A DNA stretch of 64,000 bases, from positions 11,439,464 through 11,503,463 of the forward strand of contig NC_033632.1 of NCBI RefSeq assembly GCF_001540865.1, given 5' to 3'. The stretch's first letter is position 1. Each line of letters opens with the position of its first letter. The stretch comes from Ananas comosus. Lineage: Eukaryota; Streptophyta; Magnoliopsida; Poales; Bromeliaceae. This document shows positions 23,186 through 34,532 of this stretch, piece after piece. The notes beneath the pieces are model-generated. The model ran no database searches and was not told where the DNA came from. It saw nothing but the letters and a program-made list of their open reading frames with translations. Made by a program: the position numbers and the translations under genes.

Positions 23186-24478
23186 TGTAATATACCGAAA
23201 CTTCGGTAAAAAAATGTTGAACTTTAGTCAAAATGACCAAAGTGCGAGGTTCGTACACTTCGGAAAGGCCGAAGGCGTCAAAAAGAGCAAAAGTGCATTG
23301 TAGGGGATCTTCGAGAGCTAGAGAATCAAAAATCTGCAAACTGTAGCTTTTGAGCTCTCAGGGACCAGTCCCTGATGGGAGAGACCGGTCCCCGTACGCG
23401 TGAAATTTGAGAATGTGAAAAATTTGGCTAAGTCCCGAGAGAGCAGCTCTCGGGAACCGGTCCCTACGGGGGGAGACCGGTCCCGGAGAGACTGGTTCCA
23501 TCAGGGAGGGACCGGACCCATTTTTCGTAGCTGAGGGGCTGCTCTCGGTGACCAATCCCTTGCTAGAGAGACCGGTCCCCGTGCCCGAAAAAGGCCCAGT
23601 CTGGGCAGTGCATAGAGATAAAAGTTGAGGGGCTTTAATGCATTTGTGCATTATGTGGGCTATGTATGAGGGGATATGAGATATTTCTCTCATTTCTCTC
23701 CCTCTCATTTCACAAAGAGACTCTCTCTCTCTCTAGGATATCTCTCTCTCTCCCTCAAGAGGTTGAGCAAGGAGGAGAAGTTGGAGAAGAAGGAGGCTAA
23801 GGAGTGGATCACAATCTTCTTCTTCCTCGTTGGTGCAAGAAAAGGGAAAGCTTTGAGGTAAGCTTTGCCCCCTCTAATGGTAGAACCCTAAGATGAGTTT
23901 GGAGTGACCTAGAAATGGTTTTAATGGAAACTCTAGATGTTATGGAGCTTTCTTTTGCTTCCCTAAAAGATCAAAACTAGGATTTTGTATGTGTGATGGA
24001 GCTAGGGCACCCAAATTGGGGCTTTTGCATGCGAGGGTTCCAAAGTCAAATTGACCCTCTAGAAATCTAATTGGGGGTATTTCCGACGCATTGGTGCGCT
24101 CGGTTTGACGTTACGAAAAGTCTATGCGAAGATATGAGCGAAAAGCCTAATTTGGCTTCATTTTGCCGCAGGCAAGAAAATAGGCGGCCAAAAATCGTGA
24201 AATTCGAACCCGAGCACCTTAACAAGCCTACGAGGTGGGTGGTGCTTTCCAAACTCCTTGAAATTCTTTCTATGTCTAATGTGTCACTCATTGAGCATAC
24301 ATATATGTATTGTTGCATGCATTTTAGGGTGAATGAGATGAAGTTTATGTGAATGTTGCATGTTGTGAGTACAATTGCATTATAAGATGATTGAGAACCT
24401 AAGAACCCTATATATGCATGAGATGTATGTCTGCCACCACGAATGACGCACTTCGCACGGTCGATGAAATTTTAGGGG
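23186..24478 (+). repeat. Truncated LTR related to the solo LTR 9476-23023
   Basis: Starts TGTAATATACCGAAACTTCGG, like 9518. It keeps the CT-rich leader block (23700-23760), the GGTAAGCTTT donor-like site and a conserved downstream block (GACGCATTGGTGCGCTCGGTTT, about 24087). Within it, 23360-23590 holds about six imperfect copies of GAGACCGGTCCCC. It loses LTR character near 24478, where a G/T-rich array begins. Confidence 0.6.
23360..23590. repeat. Clustered GGGACCGGTCCC-type palindromes
   Basis: Imperfect repeats of GGGAACCGGTCCC / GAGACCGGTCCCC with alternating GCTCTCGG blocks, upstream of the CT-rich leader of this LTR, where promoter elements would be expected. Confidence 0.65.
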
Positions 24479-25060
24479 CTGTTTGGCTTTGTATGTGGAC
24501 TTGATTTGATTTGGGCTTGGGTTTATTTATGGAATGGATTTGGGTTCTTTATGTGGACTTGGTTTGGTTTGGGTTTATTTGGGTTTTGGGTTTGGTTTGG
24601 GTTTTGGGTTTGGTTTGGGTTCAAGTTTGGGTTTTGGGTTTGGTTTGGGTTCAAGTTTGGGTTTATTTGTAGACTAGGTTTGGGTTTGGGTTTGGATTTG
24701 ATTTGGGTTTTGGGTTTATTTGGGTTCGGATTTTATTTGGGTTTTGGTTTTGGGCTTTATTTGTGGACTTGATTTGGTTTGGGCTTTGGTTTATTTATGG
24801 AATGGGTTTGGGTTCTTTATGTGCACTTGGTTCAGGTTAGGTTTCGGTTTGGATTTGATTTGGGTTAGGTTTGGGTTTTGGGTTTGGGTTTATTTGGGTT
24901 TTGGGTTTAGATTTATTTGTGGACTGTATTTGGTTTTGGGTTTAGGTTTGGGTTTGGACTTGATTTGGGTTAGGTTTATTTGGGTTTGGGTTTATTTGGG
25001 TTTATTTGTGGACTGTATTTGGTTTTGGTTTGGTTTGGGTTCGGATTTTATTTCGGGTTC
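24479..25060 (+). repeat. G/T-rich tandem array (TTTGGG-like)
   Basis: Built of GGGTTT, GGTTTG and GGGTTTTGG words with a longer-period unit of about 267 bp: GGACTTGATTTG...TTATTTATGGAATGG...CTTTATGTG at 24498 recurs at 24765. On the plus strand it gives long frames of Phe/Gly/Trp/Leu/Val only, an artefact of the repeat. The strand is rich in G-runs. Confidence 0.85.
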
Positions 25061-25152
25061 GGGGCAATCCACTTTTGATTTTTGCAATTTGGTTCGGATT
25101 CGAAGAAATCCACCCTTTTGATTTTGGTTTGATTTGGAGTTCGAAGAAATCC
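25061..25152. repeat. GAAGAAATCC tandem repeat, left part
   Basis: Repeats of TTTTGATTT..TTTGG..TTCGAAGAAATCC. The same unit resumes right of the solo LTR at 29083, so one array was split by that insertion. Confidence 0.8.
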
Positions 25153-28100
25153 TGTCACGCCCCGAGCTCCGCCTATTTGGTCGGATTCGGGCATGCCGAC
25201 AGACCGTCGAACGGACAGAGCCTCCCCTGTACGTTCTAGGCGTCAACAATCTAAACAATGCAATACAAGGGGTTCCAAACAGGAACCGTAGCAAGTATGT
25301 AGATTGCATAAGTATCAAAAACATAATATGCTAACTATGCTATTACAAGCATTCATCTCAGAGATTCTTTTACATTTACAAGATTTTATATTTACATAAC
25401 CACATATACCTTTAAGTTATCACAAAACTTATACAATTTTGCTACAAGTTTGTTTCTTTCATACTGAACTCTGAGCTAGACTGCTTCAGGGTACTGCTAT
25501 CTCTGGTCTCGGTGGTAGGGCGCTATCTACGGAGCTACGCCCTGTCCTCGCGCCGCCGCGCCGCTCACGTGCTAACCTGTACCCCCAAAACAACACGGGG
25601 GTGAGAACTATATAAATATAGTTCCCAGTGGGTACGGCCACCCAAGGGAAGAGCTCGACCCACCAGGTCCAAAGGAGGCAACTGCAGGTTAGTAAACTGA
25701 ACAGATAGATAGATATTCGATGATACAATTAATAAAACCATACCTTGCCTCGCGATATGCAATATGTAAATCATGCAACTATGTAACAAGTAGATCTACT
25801 GATCCTACTTTATATCTTTAACCATTCTTTACTTGTAGCCGTTCTTTATTAGCTATTTATGTTCATTAGCTATTCTTTATTCTTATTCTTTATTCTTTAT
25901 CATATCGTGCTCACTGGCGATTCTTTCCTAAGGTTACTTTACCTTAGTCATCTAGCCACCCGACTCGGTCTTGAGTCAATCAATCGCGGATAGTCCGCGC
26001 ACTGTCTAGCTCGAGGTAAAGGAACTCTCACATGCACCTCAACTGGCAACAGCTCACCGTACTCTTGTCCTAGCCGTCTGGCGGCGAACGGATCGCACCT
26101 CACCCAACAACGGCCTAGGTGTATGACTTAGCCACCCGGCGGCGAAATCATCGCACACGCCACGACAGTGGTTCAGTCAACAGGCGGTAGGATCCACAAA
26201 CTGGCTAACCATCCGGCGGCGAAATCGTCGCACACGCCCTAGCCTTGTTACCAAGGTCATCACAAATCTTGGGATTCCGGAATTCACTTTCACAACTTGA
26301 GGGTTTACTCACTTTACCCTATGTTGACGACCCTCCTAGTCGAAACTAATTCTTTCCTAGTGGTCACTATACCACTAAAATCCACACTTAGTTTAAATGT
26401 ACTAAGTCTCATTATACATCATAACCTAGGTTCACTTGCTAGGTTCTATATCATTTTCACCTAGAACTCGACTCTAGGTTTATTTACTTGACCTATGTCC
26501 AATGACACCAGGTTCATTTACTTGACCTATGTCCAATGACACTGACACCAGGTTCATTTACTTGACCTATTGTCATGACACTAGGTTCATGTCCGAACTA
26601 TATTTACTAACCACTAGTCCATGCCACCGATCTATGTATCATCCTAGTTGTTTACATTCCTAGGAATTCCTAATTTAGCATATTGCTCGCTTGGTCTTGT
26701 TAAGCTATCGAGCGTTTCCTAATCACGGAATTATCGACTTTCATATAGATCGAATATATACATTCATTTCATATACGTTTGATATAGCATCAACTATTCG
26801 CTTTTCACATTGTCGATAATTACATATCTTTAACCTCTATGTTCACAGATCACATTTCACATTTCACATTCAACTACATGCCCTTTGGCAGTTTACAAGT
26901 TCAACTCTTATATAATCATAAGTATTTGATTATATGAATATTTAGCATAACTATGCGTCTTGCTTTCATGTCCATGTAACACCCTAGCTTCATATTCATA
27001 TGCAGAATATTATAAGTCATCTAGCATTAACATATGCCATATTTCATACAGTGCCAATTCATGTGTATTTAGCATTCATATTCATTTATGCGTCAATGAA
27101 ACCATATTTTACTTTCGCATGGAAGTGACCTAATCACTTTCGGTAAGCAGCCAAACCCACCTTTATTTGATTCTGGAATGAGAGAAATGCGTCTCTAGTG
27201 CTTGTCCGGAGAACCGCGACCCGGCGCTCGTGCTATTGACGCCGAAATCTTCTTTGGCGATATCATTTTCGTAGGAGGCGACAGATTGCCGAACCGACTT
27301 CGCCGCGAGTTTCTTTTAGCCCCCCAAATTTGGTTTTGTAACGCTGTTCAATTTCAATTCGACTTCTATCCGCAAAAGTGATTATCGAAAGTCAGTTTTC
27401 TCATAAATACTATTTCAATGCAATTTAGCATCTCAACTAGAAGTAATTCAACTCTTTAATTAGCCCAGGGCCTAAATCAGTTGTAAAACTGTCCAATACT
27501 TGTTCATCTTTCACCTATTTCATTATCGTTTCTTTCATTTTTTTCCTCTTATTCTTTCTTTTCTTGCTTTCTTTTCTTACCTTGATCTTTCTTCTCTTAT
27601 TCTTTCTCCTTTCTCTCTTTCTTTCTTCTTCTTTTCTTTTCTTTTCCTGCAGGTGCATGTTTTCTTTTTTTTCCTTTCATTTTTCTTGTCTTTCTCTTTC
27701 TTCGCTTTCCTTTTCCGCTAGCGCTTCTATGCTGTGTCCTGCTGAAGCTGCTGCTGCTGGCTGCTTGTTGCCAGCAGCAAGCTGAACGAGCTGCTGCTGC
27801 TGATATGCTTTACTCTGCTGCTACTCCTGAAGCGCTGCTGCTGAAGTAACGCAGCTGAAGCTGTTGCTGCTATTGGGCTGGTGACAGCAGCTTACTGAGT
27901 GCTGCTTCTACTATTACTACTACTGCTGCTGCTTTCTCAGCTGACCGCAGGGAAAGGAGAGACAAGAATGCAGGGAGGGGAGAGAGAACAAGAGAGAAAG
28001 GTTACAATCTTATACCAGCTTTTCATACTTTCTTCATACAGCTTCTTCTACTTCTCTTCTTTTTTCTTCTCTTTTTTCCTTTTTTTCTCCTTCTTCTCTC

Positions 28101-29082
28101 TCGATGCGTATGAAATCTGCAGTAGGGGAACGATAAGGATGAAGCTCTCTCCTCTGGGCAGGCAACTTAGTGGACAATCCACTAGTTTGGTGATAATTAC
28201 CAATAAACCCTACCGACTTACATTCCTCGCGGCACTCGATCAAATACCTTCGTAGGCTTCTTCCGAAAGTCCGATTGAGCTAAATTCTGGCAGGAATGTT
28301 CGTTTTTACTTACAAGTCACTGAAATTTTAACATTTCAGTTTCGACCGTAAGAGTGCCCGTTTGTTCACTGGCGAACTGTCCCGAACTGTAATCTTTCAT
28401 GCCGATAACTTCGCAGATGCTATTTCTCTTCTACAGGTGTCAGAAAAAATCTGAAACTTCAAATTGCCTCATAATAATGTTCACTGACCATCTCTGCCAA
28501 TTTTGTCATAATTTTCTGACACTATGCATTTTTGCTAATTTCCTCAGTCCCGTTCCTCACTAGAAAATTCTAAAATTTTTTCGTTTTCGGCTCGATTCAC
28601 CCAAACATTCCCCCCCCCCCCAAAATACACCAAGGGACCTTCCGAGCTACCAATTTAATTTGAAAGCAATTCCTTTTCATGGTTGAATTATTTGAGCCGA
28701 ATTAGAAATAGAATCGGCTCCATTCCATTACATGGCCCTTTTTGCACTACACTTTCGCACTGGGCTCTCAAAACCCTGTGAAAACACACCTTGCTTTATC
28801 CAAAACTTCACATTATTCGGAGATACCACAATTTATCCTTACGTGCCTTACTTTAATTCTTTTAATCAAAGTTAGCCGTTCGGAATTTCGAAAATTCCTC
28901 TTTACTTCTCCTTTTAGCATTTCGTTTCGCGCCAATTTGCGGGCCGAAACACTTATTATCTCTTGGAACTATTTCCAACGCATCACAAATCCCTCGGGAA
29001 TGATGTCCAACTAGGCTCAATCCTCAACTTTGACCTCTAGGTCAAAGTTGACATCGCAACTCCAAAGTTTCCATATGTTACA
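25153..29082 (-). mobile_element. Solo LTR (3.9 kb) inserted in the tandem array
   Basis: On the minus strand it starts TGTAACATATGGAAACTTTG and ends GGGGCGTGACA. The flanks read AATCC on the left and ATTCC on the right, a near-perfect 5-bp duplication. Inside are the conserved hairpin GAACTATATAAATATAGTTC next to CCCAGTGGGT (about 25609-25640), a repeated block of CCGGCGGCGAAATCGTCGCAC (26060-26235), a long pyrimidine tract (27490-27720) and a CTGCTG-rich block (27735-27935). Frames in the pyrimidine tract encode only Phe/Leu/Ser. No gag or pol is present. Confidence 0.75.
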
Positions 29083-29787
29083 ATTCCCTTTTGATCTCGA
29101 TTGGATTTGGGGTTCGAAAGAAATCCCGTTTTGATTTTTCCGTTTGATTTCGATTGGATTTGATTTTTCAAATTTAATTGGGGTTCCCGAAAGAATCCCG
29201 CGTTTGATTACTCCAATTAGATTTGATATTGGGTGTCCGAAGAAATCGCCATTGATTTTTCAATTTGGATTTGATTTTCCAATTTGGATTTGATTTTCCA
29301 ATTTGATTTGATTTGGAGTCGAAGAAATCCCGCGTTTTTGATTCTCCAATTGGATTTAATTTTTGCAATGTTGTTTGGGGTCCGAAGAAAAGTTCCCGTT
29401 TGATTCTCCAATTGGATTGCTTTTCTTTGATTTGGGGTCCCGAAAGAAATCTCCGTTTGATTTCAATTTGATTTGATTGGGGTCCGAAGAAATCCCGTTT
29501 GATTCTCCAAATTTGGATTTGATTTTTAATTTGGATTTGATTTTCTGGCATTTGATTTGATTTTGAGTCTGAGAAATCCCCGTTTGATTCTCCAACTTGT
29601 ATTTAATTTTCCAATTTGATTTGGTCCGAAGAAATCCCCGTTTGATTCTCCATTGGATTTGATTTTTCAATTTGATTTGGGGTCCGAAGAAATTCCCGTT
29701 TTGATTCGTAATTTGGGGTCGCGAAGAATATCCCCGTTTTGATCCAATTTGGGTCGAAAATTCCTATTTTAATTTTGATTTGGGGTC
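29083..29787 (+). repeat. Tandem array of about 40-60-bp GATTTG/GAAGAAATCC units
   Basis: Repeated TTTGATTTTCCAATTTGATTT and GGGGTCCGAAGAAATCCCG-type units, degenerate in length. It continues the array left of the solo LTR. Confidence 0.85.
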
Positions 29788-30365
29788 CGAAGAAACGGCG
29801 AATCAAAGATTCCCCTCCTCTCTCCTGGCGATACTTCTGGCGATGCTGTAGATGTCGTCGGCCGAAGTTGATGAGATGGCGTGATTCCTGTTCGACCATG
29901 CGGATTTTGATTTGCCATTTGCAAATGAAATGTTGAGGGTCCGAAGAAACGGGGATCAAAGAACCCCCTCCCTGACTTCTTTCGAAAGTATCAACCGGCG
30001 ATGTCGTTGATGTCGTCGGTGAAAGTTGATGACGGTGGCGGGCGGATTTGTTTGGCGTCGGATTTGATTTGATTTCATTTTCGAAGAAAGTTAAAGGGCT
30101 CCAAAGAAACGGGAAATCAAAGTCCCCTCCCCTCTTCTTTCGAAAGTATCAAACGCGGCGTGTCGTAGATGTCTGTCGGTGAAGTTTGATGACGGTGGCG
30201 TGAATCTGTTCGGCAGCAAATTTGATATTGACATTTTCAAAAGAAGTGTTGAAGGGATCCGAAGAAAGCGGGGAATCAAAGATGCCTTCCTCTCTTTCGA
30301 AATAATCAAAGCCAAACATGCTAGCAGATGGTCGTGGCAATGTAGATCATTCCATCCATCATCAC
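29788..30365 (+). repeat. Tandem repeat of about 155-160 bp running into the assembly gap
   Basis: Four units begin near 29788, 29942, 30102 and 30261. Each opens GAAGAAACGG(G)..ATCAAAGA, then CCCCTCC..CTTTCGAAAGTATCAA, GATGTCGT..GATGTCGTCGGTGAA and GTTGATGACGGTGGCG. The last unit is cut by the gap. Confidence 0.8.
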
Positions 30366-30465
30366 NNNNNNNNNNNNNNNNNNNNNNNNNNNNNNNNNNN
30401 NNNNNNNNNNNNNNNNNNNNNNNNNNNNNNNNNNNNNNNNNNNNNNNNNNNNNNNNNNNNNNNNN
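30366..30465. other. Assembly gap (100 N)
   Basis: Exactly 100 undetermined bases, the conventional length for a gap of unknown size. It adjoins a tandem array, so array collapse is the likely cause. Confidence 0.99.
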
Positions 30466-31314
30466 ATTGTACATCAATTATTATGCTATCTCTTTTGCAA
30501 CCCTTCTCTCACTATTCGCTAGGGAGTGTCATGCAGACAAATGTCGGTCACTATTTTGTTTGACTTTATCGTCCTTACGAAAATAAATTTTTGATCCAAA
30601 AATAAATTTTTGATCAATAAAGCATTTCGCAATTCTTTTTAAAAAAAATTTAATTTTGATTTTTGAAATCAATTTGGCTGATTTTCGAGATTCCAAGTCA
30701 AAATTAGCTAATATTCACTTCTTGAAATCTGATTCTAATTTTAGATTCGAAACTTAATTTTAATTTTAATTTTTTATTTTTTATTTTATATTTGAATTTT
30801 TAAATTTTAAATTTTAACATTAAAATTTTAAATTTAGATATTAAATTTTAAATTTTAAGTTTTAAATTTTAAATTCAAAATTCTCAATTTCAAACTGCAA
30901 AATTTTAAATTTCAAATTTAAGATAAAATTTAAAATTTGAAATATAAAATCTAAAATTATGAATTTGAATTTTCAAATTACAAATTTAATATCTTTAAGT
31001 TTCAAAATTTTTAAATTTTTAGTTTAAATTTCAAATTTTAATTTTAAATGTGAAATTGAGAATTTAAGTTTCGATATAAAATTTTAAATTTTATAATTTT
31101 ATATTTTCAAATTTCAAATTTATATTTTAGATTTTATATTTTAAATTTCAAATTTTAAACATAAAATTAAATTAAAATTTTTATATTTTAAATTTTTATG
31201 TGAATGCGCCCCGCGGGTGCGATCGGGCGTGGGCGCGCGGGAGTGGGAGCGGGTGCGGGGGCGTGAGCCGGTGTGGATGTGAGCCCGAATGTTGTGGACC
31301 ACATAAAAAAAATA
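30466..31314. repeat. AT-rich low-complexity DNA with a G-rich tail
   Basis: 30600-31200 is almost wholly AAATTTTAAATTT words. 31201-31300 switches to a G-rich stretch (GGGAGTGGGAGCGGGTGCGG, GGTGTGGATGTGAGCCCGA). A relative of that stretch is at 39465-39592. No gene is seen. Confidence 0.7.
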
Positions 31315-33026
31315 TGGGCAATTTCATAGATACCCCTCCCAAAATTTAAAATATTATACATGCCCCTATAAAGTTTAAAATATCACATATGTCCTTGTAA
31401 ACACTGAAAATTATCACCAATACCCTCACCGTCAGTTGTGTTAGTTTTACTATAGTTATTAAAAAGTTAAAGCTGGGTTAACTTTTAAAATGACCTATTT
31501 GTCCACCCTATCTTTTTTTAATATTGGAAGCTTAAAAAATTTTTTAACCAAAATTATTCTCAAATATAATATATTTTAGCCTATGAACAAAACTCTCTTT
31601 TTTTTTTTCCGTTGACAGAAAAATGTATGCATATTGTTATTTGATTTATTTTTTATTAAATAGGAAAAAAAAATAAACCTATCTTTTATTTCAAAATTAC
31701 TATTACTGATTAGGAATGTGAATTGATATAGGTACATAATTTTATCTGAACTCGATTTTATGGGGTAAGCTTAATCGATGCTGAGTACGGATAATTTCAG
31801 TTAAAGTTACAAAAAAAATAAAATCACATTATATTCAAACTCAGTTATAGTTTTGATTTATATCTAAACCAAACCTGAACCGAAATCCGAAGGCAGGGAT
31901 GTAATGTGGGCCGTGCCGGGCCGGCACGGCCCACATTTTCCGGGCCGAAACGGGCTGGGGGCCAGCCCGGCACGGCCCGGCCCCAAACTCGGGCCGTGCC
32001 GTGCCGGGCCAAAGTTCTTGGAACCCGGCCCAGCACGGCCCCCCGGCCCGGACTGCACGGGCCGTGCCGGGCCAGGCCGGGCCGGGCTTCGGGCCACCCT
32101 TTTTTTATTTTATTAATTTTATTTAAAAATATTTAAATATTTTTAAAAATAAAAATAAAAATATTAATTTTTTAAAAAATAATATATCAGTAAAAAAAAT
32201 TAAAATTTTAAAATATATTTATAAAAATATTAAAATTTTAAATTTTTGGACCAAAATACTCTCCCATTTTTGACTGTTGGGGAGGTATTGGTCAAGCCAC
32301 ATTCCTTTTTGGAGTTCCTAAAATCACATGCCAACCAACTCCCAAAGCATTGGAGTTGGTGGGTCAGGCTGGAGTTGGGTACAACAACTCCCAAGCTGTC
32401 CATGCTAGGGAGTGGCCGAAGCAACGGCCGCCGTGCTTGGCCTGCCGCCGGAATACCCTTCTAGGCCCGGTTACTTCTCAGGCTATGTCGTGCCGGCCGT
32501 CGGCCCTAAATCGCGCCGCGGAGCAAGGCCGCACGGCCCGGTTAACATGCCGGAGCGGCGGCACGGTTACGTTACAACGTGCACTGCGGCCCGGCCCTAC
32601 TCTCGGTGCCGGTTCCGGACGGGCCGCGGCCGCCACGGCGCGTTTTAACACCTCCTATCGAACCGGAAACAAAACCAAAATCATATAAAAACATACTATA
32701 TATAAAATACAATTTTTATATATTTTTTAAAAATAAATATATATTAATAATTTAATTTAATATTTAGTATATTAAATAATTAAATTTAGGTTTACAGAAA
32801 TTGTCTTGAAATATCTATTAGTATTTGTACTGTTGATGAGAGATAAAGGGTAAAAATGGTATTTTAAAAATATAACTCCATTTTAAAGGGACTTTGACAG
32901 AACTTAACTAGTGAAGGGCATATATGATAATTTTTGATATATTGGAGGGCATTCATGAAATTATTGATTTTAGAAGGGCATTGATGAAATTAATAGTCCC
33001 TGGAACGGCATCTATGAAATTATCCC
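31315..33026. mobile_element. MULE-like non-autonomous DNA transposon
   Basis: The ends are inverted: TGGGCAATTTCATAGAT on the left, GGGATAATTTCATAGAT as the reverse complement of the right. The 9-bp direct repeat AAAAAAATA flanks it (31306-31314 and 33027-33035), the duplication length of Mutator-like elements. Subterminal text ('CATGCCCCTATAAAG', 'GGAGGGCATTCATGAAATTA') is also roughly inverted. No transposase is seen. A GC-rich element is nested at about 31893-32660. Confidence 0.7.
31893..32660. mobile_element. GC-rich nested element, hAT-like ends
   Basis: Begins CAGGGATGTAATGTGGGCCG; the reverse complement of its end reads AGGAGGTGTTAAAACGCGCC. Its left part (31903-32095) is a dense set of GGGCCGTGCCGGGCC palindromes; its right part again is CGGCCC-rich. 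The target duplication is not resolved. Frames inside (31845-32136, 32230-32688) are Arg/Pro/Gly/Ala artefacts. Confidence 0.45.
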
Positions 33027-33035
33027 AAAAAAATA

Positions 33036-33489
33036 AATTTAATTTAATTTTAAAATTTTTATGGAGGTTCTAAGCGGGTACGGCAGACCTCTCCGCGATC
33101 GGTGCGAGTGGGGGCGAGCGAGCGAGCCCCGGTGTGTGGTCGCCTGCGTTAGTGGCGGGGGTGGGTAATTTTATATTTTATATTTTATATTTCAAATTTT
33201 AAATTTTAAATATAAAATTAAATTAAAATTTTTAAATTTTAAATTTTTATGTGAATATTGAATTTTAAATTTTTGTATTTGAATATTGAATTTTAAATTT
33301 TAGATTTTGAATTTTTAAATTTTTTTTAACATTTTAACATTTTAACATTTTAATTATTATATATTAAAATTTGAAAATTTTAAGTTTAAAATTTTAATTT
33401 AAATTCAAACTTTAAATTTAAATATAAATTTTTAATTTCTATAGCTCACAATCCATCAAAATTTAAATTTTACATTTAAATTTAAAATT
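33036..33489. other. Gene-free AT-rich interval with a short G-rich island
   Basis: TTTAAATTT-type words surround a short GC-rich island (33060-33165, GCGAGTGGGGGCGAGCGAGCG). Nothing coding. Confidence 0.5.
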
Positions 33490-33639
33490 GTTTTTGTATG
33501 CGGCCGAGCGGGCGCCGGCAATTGGCGACCTTGGAAGAGCTCGGCGGCCTCTCCGCGATTCGCGGGCAGCGGAGTCTCTGTACCCATACCGTTTTAACAT
33601 CCCACCAACTTTTCTGCAAAAATCGTACGAGCCCCCTAC

Positions 33640-34118
33640 CTTTGCCCATACCCCATCTTATCCTCCTCTTCCTAGACTTTCCCTCAATCTGCATCCTCCC
33701 TCCTCCTCATTCTAGAACCCTCCTTTTCTCTCTCCTTCTTCTCATTCCAGCCCACGCCATCATCCCCCCGAACCCAAATCCGATCCCAACTCCAACGCCG
33801 CCTCCAAGAACGGCACGCATCCCCCTTCCGCCTTCCCCGCCCTCGCCCGCCCCGACGACCTCGACCGCGCCCGCCAGCTCCGCCTCGAGATTGAAAGTGA
33901 CGCCGAGTGCAAGTCCCACGCTGAAGCCCGCTCCCGCCGCGACGACGACGCTGAGTACGATGATGATTATCGTCGCCGGGACCGGGACCGGGACCGGGAC
34001 CGGGACCGGCACCGCAGTCGAGATTGTGACCATGACAGTGATCGGCGGCGGGATCACAGCAAACGGGATAGGGATAGGGATAGCCCTACATTTCCACCCG
34101 AAGGCAATCACGATATCA
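33640..34118 (+). pseudogene. Arg/Asp-rich exon fragment (SR-like nuclear protein)
   Basis: The meaningful frame is not the ATG-started one. Read in the frame of CCC GAC GAC CTC (about 33850) it gives RPDDLDRARQLRLEIESDAE, then SHAEARSRRDDDAEYDDDY, RRRDRDRDRDRDRDRHRSRD and DRRRDHSKRDRDRDS, a typical RD/RS-rich tail or head of a splicing-related protein. A GGGACC hexanucleotide run (33976-34007) encodes the Arg-Asp repeat. The frame is open past 34118, where CAAGGTGGGAG looks like a splice donor. I see no start codon in this frame and no following exon of the same gene, so I read it as a captured or broken first exon. The family is not identified. Confidence 0.5.
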
Positions 34119-34532
34119 AGGTGGGAGTTCCCTTTCGCCTCTCGGTCAAGCTATTAACATCAGAAACATGCACATGTGCAAATACTCTCAGTCAACATAT
34201 TAACATCACCAAACAGTATTCATCATGTTCCAAAACAGTGATCTTAATTAGTATCTCAGAATACTTTAAACAATAGAGCTCTTGCCATACCTATTTAGTG
34301 CTGCTGCAAAATGTTTTAACAAAAGCTAGCTAAGTTAGTCGAGGCTTAATTTATTGGGTATTAGAACCTGAACTTCAATATAGATGGTTCTTAACCTATA
34401 TAATGCAGATGATCTGGTATTTGATATATAGAAAATTTGGATCAGACCAATTCTGGAAAAAAAAAGAAGAAGAAATTAATTGGGACCAGTTTGACGTGAT
34501 TAGGCCTATGATTTGCGTGATACAAAAAATAT

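Noticed and set aside
24506..25121. Long plus-strand frames rich in Phe, Gly, Trp, Leu and Val
   Set aside because: They are translations of the G/T-rich tandem array; no domain, biased only by the repeat words.
27500..27785. Frames made of Phe, Leu and Ser resembling a membrane protein
   Set aside because: Product of a pyrimidine tract inside the solo LTR 25153-29082.
31845..32688. Several overlapping Arg/Pro/Gly/Ala-rich frames
   Set aside because: They come from GC palindromes of a transposon; all frames on both strands look alike.
33498..34157. ATG-started 219-codon frame
   Set aside because: It overlaps the Arg/Asp-rich exon in another frame; the biologically sensible frame is the RD-rich one, which lacks a visible start.
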